Positions 26,115 to 32,469 of a DNA stretch of 64,000 bases are shown here, one piece after another (the stretch's first letter is position 1; every line of letters starts with the position of its first letter). Source of the DNA: Pseudomonas panipatensis (GTDB taxonomy: Bacteria; Pseudomonadota; Gammaproteobacteria; Pseudomonadales; Pseudomonadaceae); NCBI RefSeq assembly GCF_900099785.1, contig NZ_FNDS01000004.1, forward strand, positions 248,001-312,000, in the 5' to 3' direction. The translations under genes and the position numbers were made by a program. A model generated the notes under the pieces. The model was not told the DNA's origin. It was given only the letters and a program-made list of their open reading frames with translations, and searched no databases.

Positions 26115-27142
26115 TCGCTGACGGGCAATGCGTCGGCGCGGCACGGCGGCCGCTCGACCAGGGCACGCTGCAAGGCAAGAAACTGCTGCGCGGAGACGCG
26201 CCAGGACTGTTCCGCCGCCCAGCGCGCGCAATCCCGGCGGTCCAGCGCCAGCGCGCGCAGGCAGGCGTTGCGCAAGTCCGTATCGAGGGCGCCGGTGCGG
26301 CCCTCGATCAGCACATCCAGTGGCCCGGCCACCGGGAACGCGGCCACTGGCGTGCCGCAGGCCAGGGCTTCGTACATGACCAGCCCGAGGGTGTCGGTGA
26401 GGGACGGAAACACCAGCACGCTGGCGCTGCGGTAGGCCTCGGCCAACTCAACGCCGTAGCGGTAGCCGAGGAACTCCACCTGCGGATAGCGCGCCTGCAG
26501 TTCGGCGCGTTGCGGCCCATCGCCGACCACCCGCTTGCGCCCCGGCAGGTCGAGGCGGAGAAAAGCCTCCAGGTTCTTCTCCGGGGCGAGCCGGCCAACG
26601 TAGAGGAACACGGCATCGCCGCGTGGAAACACATTGGGCTGGAAAACACCGACATCGACACCCTTGCGCCAGAGCGCCAGGTGCGCCACGCCGCGCTCGG
26701 CGAAGGCCTGGCGCATGCGTTCGCTGCTCACCAGTACCGCCGCGCTGGGTGCGTGGAAGCGGCGCAGGAAGGCATAGCCGATCGCCAGGGGCAGCCAGCG
26801 CCAACGGGTGCTCAGGTATTCCGGAAAGCGCGTGTGAATGGCCGAGGTAAAGGCCCATCCGCGGCGCCCCAACCAACGCCGCGCAGCCCAGCCCAGCGGC
26901 CCTTCGGTGGCCAGGTGCACGCAATCGGGGGCGAAGGCGCGGATCTTCCCGCCGACCCGCCAGAGGTCCCAGGACAGACGGATTTCCGGGTAGGTCGGGC
27001 AGGGTCGGCTGCGGAAGTCGGCCGGCGACAACAGGCACACTTCATGGCCCAGCGCCTCCAACTCGCTCACCAGCGCGCGCAAGCAGGTGACCACGCCGTT
27101 GACCTGCGGCGACCAGGCATCGCTGACGATCAGTATCCTCAT
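26111..27142 (-). CDS. agt: glycosyltransferase of the PlcP-Agt lipid-remodelling pair
   Basis: A 343-residue GT-B fold, family 4-like glycosyltransferase. The N-terminal glycine loop is MRILIVSDAWSPQVNGVVTC; the donor-binding half has VGRLAPEKNLEAFL, VGDGPQR and FPSLTDTLGLVMYEALACG (the E-X7-E type motif). It is coupled to the upstream phosphoesterase by an ATGA overlap. In P. aeruginosa the equivalent pair (PA3219-PA3218) is induced by phosphate starvation: PlcP releases diacylglycerol from phospholipid and Agt glycosylates it to phosphorus-free glycolipid. The PHO-box array upstream supports the same role here. The sugar donated cannot be read from sequence. Confidence 0.82.
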   Translation of the reverse strand: MRILIVSDAWSPQVNGVVTCLRALVSELEALGHEVCLLSPADFRSRPCPTYPEIRLSWDLWRVGGKIRAFAPDCVHLATEGPLGWAARRWLGRRGWAFTSAIHTRFPEYLSTRWRWLPLAIGYAFLRRFHAPSAAVLVSSERMRQAFAERGVAHLALWRKGVDVGVFQPNVFPRGDAVFLYVGRLAPEKNLEAFLRLDLPGRKRVVGDGPQRAELQARYPQVEFLGYRYGVELAEAYRSASVLVFPSLTDTLGLVMYEALACGTPVAAFPVAGPLDVLIEGRTGALDTDLRNACLRALALDRRDCARWAAEQSWRVSAQQFLALQRALVERPPCRADALPVSD

Positions 27143-27951
27143 GCCACCGGCTCGGCCGCGACCGGCGCGGCGGCGCGTTGTGCCTGCTCCTCGGCCAGGC
27201 GGTAGAGCTGGATGCTGCCGTCCCAGTGTTCGATCAGCGCCGTGCAGGACTCCACCCAATCGCCGCAGTTGAGGTACTCGACCTCGCCGATGCGGCGGAT
27301 CTCGGCATGGTGGATGTGTCCGCAGATCACCCCGTTGAGGCCGCGTTTGTGGCACTCGTGGGCGATGGCCTCCTCGAAGTCGCTGATGAAGTTCACCGCG
27401 CTCTTCACCTTGTGCTTGAGGTAGGCCGACAGCGACCAGTAGCCATAGCCCCAGCGGCTGCGCCAATGATTCAACCAGCGGTTGAGGGTCAGGGTCAGTT
27501 CGTAGGCGGAGTCGCCGAGGAACGCCAGCCACTTGTGGTAGCGGGTGATCACGTCGAACTGGTCGCCGTGGATCACCAGCAGGCGCCGGCCGTCCAGCGT
27601 GGTGTGCTCGATCTCGTCGACCAGACGGATATTGCCCAGCAACAGGCTGGAATAGCGGCGCAGGAACTCGTCGTGGTTGCCGGTGACGTAGACCACCTCG
27701 GTGCCGCGCTTGCTCATGGTCAGCAGGCGGCGGATCACGTTGCTGTGCGCCTGCGGCCAGTAGAAGCCGCCGCGCAGCTTCCAGCCATCGATGATGTCGC
27801 CGACCAGGTAGATACGCTCGGCGTGGTAGCGCTTGAGGAACTCCGCCAGGCGCTCGGCCTGGCAGTCGCGGGTGCCCAGGTGGACATCGGATATCCACAG
27901 GGTGCGCACCCGTTGTTTCTTGGTCGGCACCAGGCGTTGTGCACTGCTCAT
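27139..27951 (-). CDS. plcP: PlcP-type metallophosphoesterase (phospholipase C-like)
   Basis: A 270-residue calcineurin-like phosphoesterase. Metal-binding motifs are SDVHLG, GDIIDGW, GNHDEF, and GDQFD later followed by CGHIHHAE. It resembles LpxH (UDP-diacylglucosamine pyrophosphatase) but is longer, and it is paired with a glycosyltransferase gene, as in the PlcP phospholipases C that degrade membrane phospholipids under phosphate limitation. GGAGG lies 6 bases before the ATG. Upstream are a candidate -10 (GAGAAT, 27978-27983) and four PHO-box heptamers. If it were an LpxH paralogue, the PHO boxes would be hard to explain. Confidence 0.85.
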   Translation of the reverse strand: MSSAQRLVPTKKQRVRTLWISDVHLGTRDCQAERLAEFLKRYHAERIYLVGDIIDGWKLRGGFYWPQAHSNVIRRLLTMSKRGTEVVYVTGNHDEFLRRYSSLLLGNIRLVDEIEHTTLDGRRLLVIHGDQFDVITRYHKWLAFLGDSAYELTLTLNRWLNHWRSRWGYGYWSLSAYLKHKVKSAVNFISDFEEAIAHECHKRGLNGVICGHIHHAEIRRIGEVEYLNCGDWVESCTALIEHWDGSIQLYRLAEEQAQRAAAPVAAEPVA

Positions 27952-27993
27952 GAACGGCCTCCGGCGGGGTTTAGCGGATTCTCGGCGGCAGCG

Positions 27994-28033
27994 GTGACCC
28001 GCTCATGACCGCCAGGCGACAGTCCCGTGACAG
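27994..28033 (-). promoter_or_regulatory. PHO-box array (PhoB sites) upstream of plcP-agt
   Basis: Reading the minus strand there are four heptamers at an exact 11-base period: CTGTCAC, CTGTCGC, CGGTCAT and GGGTCAC, separated by 4-base spacers. The PhoB consensus half-site is CTGTCAT with 4-base spacers. A -10-like GAGAAT follows after 10 bases, the usual PhoB promoter spacing, and the plcP ATG is 26 bases beyond it. This indicates induction by phosphate limitation. Confidence 0.8.
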
Positions 28034-28075
28034 CGCCGGTCGCGCTAGACTGGCGACCTGCCCCAGGAGTCCGCG

Positions 28076-28840
28076 ATGAGCCAGATCCTCTCCCTGCGCC
28101 ATTACAGCCACGACCACATCGCCCACAGCCACGACCATGCGCAACTGGTGCTGGGGCTGTCCGGCGACCTCGACTTCGAAGTCGCCGGGCTCGGCAGCCG
28201 GGTCACCCGGCAGCGCTTCGCGGTGGTCCCCGCCGGCGCCCACCACGCCTGCGCCAGCCCGCAGGGCAGCCGTTGCCTGGTGTTCGACCTGGACGATGAA
28301 GACAGCCTGCTGGGCATGCTGGGCGGGCACGCCGATACCCTGCGCCGGCTGCTCGAACGGCCCGCCGCGCTGACCCTCAACCCGGCGCAGGACCAACTGG
28401 TCCACTGGCTCGCCGCCAGCCCCCTGCAGGACCCGGTGATCGCGCGCCAGGGCGCCCTGCTGCTGCTCGCCAGCCTGGCCAATGCCGACACCCCGGCGGC
28501 CGAACCGATGCGCCTGCCGCTGGCCGGCCTGGACGCCTTCATCGAACGCCACGCCGGCCACCCGTTGCAGGTCGCCGACCTGGCTCGCCTGGCCGGCCTG
28601 TCGGCGGCGCGCTTCCACGCCCGCTTCCTCGCCGAAACCGGGCAGACGCCGATGGATTACGTGCGCCTGCGCCGCCTGCAACTGGGCCGCGAGCTGCTCT
28701 GCTCTAGCCAACTGGCGGTCGGTGAGATCGCCGCGCGGGTCGGCTATGCCTCGCAGAGCGCCTTCACCGCCGCCCTGGTGCGCCAGTTCGGCTGTACCCC
28801 ACGCCAATTGCGCCGCGAGGCGCGCGACAAATCCCGCTAG
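28076..28840 (+). CDS. AraC-family transcriptional regulator
   Basis: A 254-residue AraC protein. The N-terminal cupin-like sensing domain has the His-rich start SHDHIAHSHDHAQLVLGLSG. The C-terminal pair of helix-turn-helix motifs covers roughly residues 155-250 (LQVADLARLAGLSAARFHAR, then VGEIAARVGYASQSAFTAAL). AGGAG precedes the ATG. It diverges from plcP across 124 bases that contain the PHO boxes, so it may respond to, or be repressed by, PhoB binding. Its ligand and targets are unknown; the neighbouring csaA and DMT genes are candidates. Confidence 0.92.
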   Translation: MSQILSLRHYSHDHIAHSHDHAQLVLGLSGDLDFEVAGLGSRVTRQRFAVVPAGAHHACASPQGSRCLVFDLDDEDSLLGMLGGHADTLRRLLERPAALTLNPAQDQLVHWLAASPLQDPVIARQGALLLLASLANADTPAAEPMRLPLAGLDAFIERHAGHPLQVADLARLAGLSAARFHARFLAETGQTPMDYVRLRRLQLGRELLCSSQLAVGEIAARVGYASQSAFTAALVRQFGCTPRQLRREARDKSR

Positions 28841-28904
28841 CCCGTCGACAGACAAAGGCGCCAGCACGGCATAGACTCGCGGCCATTGCACAAGGAGATC
28901 AGCG

Positions 28905-29246
28905 ATGTCGGCAAACACCATCGAGTGGCAGGATTTCGAGCGCGTCGATCTGCGCGTGGGCACCATCGTCCACGTCGAACCCAACGCCAAGGCGCGCAAA
29001 CCCGCCTATATCCTCCGGGTCGATCTCGGCCCGCTGGGCGTGAAGACCTCCAGCGCCCAGATCACCGCGCACTACGGCATCGACGAGTTGCTCGGCAAGC
29101 AGGTCCTCTGCGTCTGCAACTTCGCCCCGAAATCCATCGCTGGCGTGCGCTCCGAGGTCCTGGTGACCGGTGTCTACGACAGCGATGAGCGAGTGGTCCT
29201 GGCCGGCTTCGACAAGCCGCTGCCCAATGGCTCGCGCCTGGCCTGA
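28905..29246 (+). CDS. csaA: CsaA-type tRNA-binding/chaperone protein
   Basis: A 113-residue OB-fold protein of the CsaA family, related to the C-terminal tRNA-binding domain of methionyl-tRNA synthetase. Core motifs are DFERVDLRVGTIV, the SSAQITAHYG region, GKQVLCVCNFAPKSIAGVRS and the C-terminal LPNGSRLA. In other bacteria it has export-related chaperone activity and binds tRNA. AAGGAG precedes the ATG. It lies between araC and a DMT carrier, the same order as in P. aeruginosa. Confidence 0.94.
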   Translation: MSANTIEWQDFERVDLRVGTIVHVEPNAKARKPAYILRVDLGPLGVKTSSAQITAHYGIDELLGKQVLCVCNFAPKSIAGVRSEVLVTGVYDSDERVVLAGFDKPLPNGSRLA

Positions 29247-29304
29247 GGGCCCCCGCCCAGCGCACCACCGCTCGCCAGTCCGCTGGCCGCTACTCCAGGT
29301 TGAC

Positions 29305-30168
29305 ATGCGTATTCCCCGGCTCACTCCCCGCTCGGCCTTGCTCGGCCTGCACATTGGCGCGCTGATGTTCGGCCTCACCGGCATCTTCGGCAAACTCATC
29401 CTCGCCGGGCCGCTGGTGATCGTCTTCGGCCGCGCGCTGTTCGGCGCGCTGGCCCTGGGCGGCGCCTTCCCCGGACACCTGGCGGGGCAACCGCGCCCCA
29501 GCCTTCGGCAACTGGCGCTGCTGGTCGGCAGCGGGCTCTTGCTCTGCGCCCATTGGCTGACCTTCTTCCTCGCGGTGAAGGTCGGCAACGTCGCCGTGGC
29601 GACCCTCGGCTTCGCCAGTTTCCCGGCCTTCACCGTATTGCTCGAAGGGCTGCTCTTCGGCGAACGCATCCGCGCCAGCGAATACCGGGTGGTGGGGCTG
29701 GTCTGCATCGGCCTGGTGATGGTCACGCCCAGTCTGGATCTCGCCCAGGGCGCCACCGCCGGGCTGCTCTGGGGCGTGCTCTCGGGCCTGTTGTTCGCCC
29801 TGCTGTCGCTGGCCAACCGCGTCAGCGTGCGCGGTCTCGATCCGATACTGGCGGCGCTCGCGCAGAACCTGACGATCATCCTCTGCCTGCTGCCCCTGGC
29901 GCTCGCCGAACTGCCCCGGGTGCGCGCCCTCGACTGGCTGTGGCTGGTCCTGCTCGGGGTGTTCTGCACCGGCGTCGCGCACAGCCTGTTCGTCGCCAGC
30001 CTGCGCCTGATCAAGGCGCGCACGGCGGCCGTGATCTTCGCCCTGGAGCCGGTCTACGGCATCGCCTTCGCCGCGCTGCTGTTCGGTGAGCAGCCCAGTC
30101 TGCGCATGCTCGCCGGCGGCGCCTTGATCCTCTTCGCCACCTTCCTCAGCGCGCGCGCGGCGCAGTAG
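29305..30168 (+). CDS. EamA-family DMT permease
   Basis: A 287-residue inner membrane carrier with ten hydrophobic helices and two EamA repeats, starting MRIPRLTPRSALLGLHIGAL. The second repeat ends RTAAVIFALEPVYGIAFAAL, a strongly conserved EamA block. Substrate unknown; probably exports an amino acid or metabolite. The frame is open upstream into csaA, but the preferred ATG follows the csaA stop by 58 bases. It is possibly co-transcribed with csaA. Confidence 0.88.
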   Translation: MRIPRLTPRSALLGLHIGALMFGLTGIFGKLILAGPLVIVFGRALFGALALGGAFPGHLAGQPRPSLRQLALLVGSGLLLCAHWLTFFLAVKVGNVAVATLGFASFPAFTVLLEGLLFGERIRASEYRVVGLVCIGLVMVTPSLDLAQGATAGLLWGVLSGLLFALLSLANRVSVRGLDPILAALAQNLTIILCLLPLALAELPRVRALDWLWLVLLGVFCTGVAHSLFVASLRLIKARTAAVIFALEPVYGIAFAALLFGEQPSLRMLAGGALILFATFLSARAAQ

Positions 30169-30189
30169 CCAACCGCCTGAGCGCGCGCC

Positions 30190-30289
30190 AAAAAAGAGGC
30201 CGCCGCGCCGTGACCATGCGGACAGCGAAACCAGACGCCCTGGGGAGGGATTGCCGCTGGCTTCCCGCATGGCCCCGACGTGGCGGCCT
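30190..30289 (-). ncRNA. long rod-like hairpin ending in U6: structured 3' UTR or small RNA
   Basis: On the minus strand two 25-base arms (30265-30289 and 30197-30221) pair with 21 Watson-Crick and 2 G-U pairs, followed directly by CTTTTTT. An internal CAGCG/CGCTG helix lies in the 43-base loop. The two G-U pairs exist only in the minus-strand RNA, which favours that direction. It begins 26 bases after the stop of the upstream minus-strand gene, so it is at least its terminator and could yield a stable RNA of about 100 nt. No known RNA family was recognised. Confidence 0.4.
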
Positions 30290-30315
30290 GCAAGGTTCCC
30301 GGATCTCGGCCGGGA

Positions 30316-30840
30316 TCAGTTCACGCTGTAGCCACGCCCGCTCAGGCAGGCTCCCAGCGCTCGTCGATAGGTGTCCGCGATAGCGGCCGGCGGGGCCTGG
30401 GTCGCGTTGGCCGGGTCGAACCCACTCTGGCTGACGGCCCAACCATGGCATTCGTAACGGTCGCGGCTCTGCTGATCGGGCGTCTGCCCGCGGGCCGGGT
30501 AAGCGATCACGTCGTAGCCGGTGCCGCCGCCGGCCGACTGCACGGCCGGCGGCGGCGCGACGACGACGTACTGGCGGCGGTCGGCGTTCCACAGGTAGTA
30601 AGTGCCGGCGGCGACGAAGTAGAGCACGCTGCCGATCCACATCTCCCGGGCGAAGTCGGGCAGACCATGGCCATGCCCCGGGCCGGGCCCGCCACCGTGG
30701 TAGTACTGCGGACCAGGGCCGGGACCGTAACCCGGCCCCCCGGGCGGACCGGCCAGGGCCGTGCCGGAAAGACTCAGAGCCAGTGCCGCGGCGATACAGC
30801 GCGACGCAGCAGACGACAACGCGTTCAATTGCACCTCCAC
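30316..30840 (-). CDS. exported glycine/proline-rich envelope protein (DUF6515-like)
   Basis: A 174-residue exported protein. The signal peptide ends at SGTALA. Next is a Gly/Pro/His-rich low-complexity segment (GPPGGPGYGPGPGPQYYHGG), then a hydrophobic helix (MWIGSVLYFVAAGTYYLW), and a C-terminal domain with DRYECHGWAVSQSGFDP and CLSGRGYSVN, in which the two Cys may form a disulfide. The YxCHxWAxxQSGFDP motif matches the DUF6515-like glycine-zipper proteins of pseudomonads. Function is unknown; probably membrane or outer envelope stress related. Tandem repeats 70-90 bases upstream suggest control by an OmpR-type response regulator. Confidence 0.78.
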   Translation of the reverse strand: MEVQLNALSSAASRCIAAALALSLSGTALAGPPGGPGYGPGPGPQYYHGGGPGPGHGHGLPDFAREMWIGSVLYFVAAGTYYLWNADRRQYVVVAPPPAVQSAGGGTGYDVIAYPARGQTPDQQSRDRYECHGWAVSQSGFDPANATQAPPAAIADTYRRALGACLSGRGYSVN

Positions 30841-30908
30841 TGGGCGGCAAAGCAGCGCCCGTCATGGCGCAAATGATCGCGCGTCCACCGCCCCCTGGCT
30901 GTCAGGCT

Positions 30909-30927
30909 TTGGTAAAGACTTGGTAAA
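30909..30927 (-). promoter_or_regulatory. tandem direct repeat TTTACCAA x2 (11-base period)
   Basis: On the minus strand TTTACCAA-GTC-TTTACCAA gives two identical octamers exactly one helical turn apart, about 70-90 bases before the start of the envelope-protein gene. This is the geometry of OmpR/PhoB-family response regulator sites. The spacing equals that of CreB tags (TTCAC-N6-TTCAC), with T in place of C. The regulator is not identified. Confidence 0.45.
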
Positions 30928-30944
30928 AGCCGGGATACACGGCC

Positions 30945-31940
30945 TCAGCCGGTCTGCCCTAGCAGCCAGCGGCAATAGCGTTCGACGCCCTCGGCGACGC
31001 CGAGCATGGGTGCGCGATAGCCGGCCTCGCGGAGGAAGGAGATATCCGCGCAGGTGTAACTCTGGTACTTGCCGCGCAAGCCATCGGGGAACCCGGTGTA
31101 CTCCAGCACCCCGGCGCGCACGGCGGCGTCCAGCGTCAGCGGCTGCACGTCCTGCTGCGCGCGCAGGGCGTTGATGACCGCCAGCGCGACATCGTTGAAC
31201 GGCTGCGCGCGGCCGCTGCCAAGGTTGAAGATGCCATTGCGTTCCGGATGATCGAGGAAATGCAGGTTGACCCGGGCCACATCCTCCACCGAAACGAAGT
31301 CGCGCAGATGGCCGCCAGCGGGATAGCCGTCGTACTCGCCGAACAACTGCACCTTGCCGTGCTCGCGGTACTGCCGGAAGCAATGCCATGCCACGGACGC
31401 CATACGCCCCTTGTGCTGCTCGCGCGGTCCGTAGACGTTGAAGTAGCGCAGACCGACCACCTGGCTGCGCGCCTGCGGCAACACGCGGCGCACCCGCTGA
31501 TCGAAAAGGAACTTGGAATAGCCGTAGGCGTTCAACGGCCGCTCGTACTCGCGCATCTCGCGGAAGTCGCGCCCAGCGCCATAGACCGCCGCCGATGAGG
31601 CGTAGAGAAAGGCCACGCCCAGGGCCAGGCTGGCTTCCAGCAGATCACAGCTGTAGCGGTAGTTGTTGTCCATCAGGTAGCGCCCGTCGCCCTCCAGGGT
31701 GCTGGAGCAGGCGCCCTGGTGAAACAGCGCGCGCACCACGCCGAAGTCGCCCCGGGCGTAACGCGCGACGAAGTCCCGCTTGTCCAGGTAATCGCTGATG
31801 TCGCAGTCCGCCAGGTTGCGGATCTTGTCGCCGTCGGTCAGGTCGTCGACCGCGATGATGTCGGTCTCGCCGCGCAGGTTGAGCGCCTTGACCAGGTTAC
31901 TGCCAATGAAGCCGGCGGCGCCGGTAACGATGATGCTCAT
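30945..31940 (-). CDS. hldD: ADP-L-glycero-D-manno-heptose 6-epimerase
   Basis: A 331-residue extended short-chain dehydrogenase that makes the L-glycero heptose precursor of the LPS inner core. The cofactor loop GAAGFIG is at residues 7-13 and the catalytic pair is Tyr139/Lys143 (YGYSK). The [17 protein letters not shown] and [18 protein letters not shown] blocks are specific to HldD/RfaD. Cytoplasmic. The start MSIIVTG follows GGGGAG; an earlier ATG 12 codons upstream is rejected. It is a single gene whose downstream neighbour is the envelope protein on the same strand. Confidence 0.95.
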   Translation of the reverse strand: MSIIVTGAAGFIGSNLVKALNLRGETDIIAVDDLTDGDKIRNLADCDISDYLDKRDFVARYARGDFGVVRALFHQGACSSTLEGDGRYLMDNNYRYSCDLLEASLALGVAFLYASSAAVYGAGRDFREMREYERPLNAYGYSKFLFDQRVRRVLPQARSQVVGLRYFNVYGPREQHKGRMASVAWHCFRQYREHGKVQLFGEYDGYPAGGHLRDFVSVEDVARVNLHFLDHPERNGIFNLGSGRAQPFNDVALAVINALRAQQDVQPLTLDAAVRAGVLEYTGFPDGLRGKYQSYTCADISFLREAGYRAPMLGVAEGVERYCRWLLGQTG

Positions 31941-32052
31941 GTGGGAGCACTCCCCTGTGGAGAATGGAGTGCCCACAGCCTATGCAACGAGCGAACGCCG
32001 GCCGTTGACATATGGCATGAAAGTTAGCTTGCTAAGCATCAGCCTCCGACGC

Positions 32053-32337
32053 TCAGGGCCGGTCGTTGTGCCCCAGGTCTCGTTGCGGATCGATGCGATC
32101 GCGCACCCGCTGCTTGAGTTCCTTGGCCTCGGGAAAACCTCCGTCGGCCTTGCGCTCCCAGATCTGCTCGCCATTGCAGGTGATGCGGAACACGCCGCCG
32201 GTAGCCGGTTCCAGGGCGACCCTGGCCAGGTCGTCGGCGAAGGTGCTCAGCAGTTCCTGGGCAAGCCAGGCCGCGCGCAGCAGCCACTGGCACTGGGTGC
32301 AATAGGTGATGACGATTTCCGCTTTGGCTGACGGCAT
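32053..32337 (-). CDS. Rdx/SelT-SelW-SelH family thioredoxin-like protein
   Basis: A 94-residue protein with an N-terminal redox motif CTQC in VITYCTQCQWLLRAAWLAQE, followed by GVFRITCNGEQIW and DGGFPEAKELKQRVRD. This is the Rdx family, the bacterial relatives of selenoproteins W, T and H. Here both redox positions are Cys, with no in-frame UGA, so it is not a selenoprotein. Role unknown, probably thiol redox. The frame is open upstream through a terminator, so the start MPSAKAEIV is chosen. It lies between hldD and the FimV-like gene. Confidence 0.9.
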   Translation of the reverse strand: MPSAKAEIVITYCTQCQWLLRAAWLAQELLSTFADDLARVALEPATGGVFRITCNGEQIWERKADGGFPEAKELKQRVRDRIDPQRDLGHNDRP

Positions 32338-32422
32338 GGGGCATGGCTCGGGCAAATGAGAGGCGCCAATGATAGCTGGCCCGGATGGTCGCGCATCCTG
32401 CTCATGCAGCGGAAACGAAGGC

Positions 32423-32450
32423 AAAAAAAGCCCGGCGCGAAGCCGGGCTT
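32423..32450 (-). terminator. intrinsic terminator of the fimV-like gene
   Basis: On the minus strand AAGCCCGGC-TTCGC-GCCGGGCTT is followed by a continuous T-run. The 9-bp stem starts 20 bases after the fimV-like stop codon. Confidence 0.87.
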
Positions 32451-32469
32451 GGGGAACATCCAACCGTTA

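Noticed and set aside
26111-27898. Apparent 595-residue fusion upstream of the glycosyltransferase
   Set aside because: The N-terminal 250 residues are an out-of-frame reading of plcP; the ATGA junction shows two separate coupled genes.
27139-27951. LpxH (lipid A pathway) assignment
   Set aside because: Longer than LpxH, paired with a glycosyltransferase and behind PHO boxes; PlcP is the better call.
32053-32337. Possible selenoprotein (Rdx family)
   Set aside because: The redox motif is CTQC with two ordinary Cys codons; no in-frame UGA or SECIS-like need.
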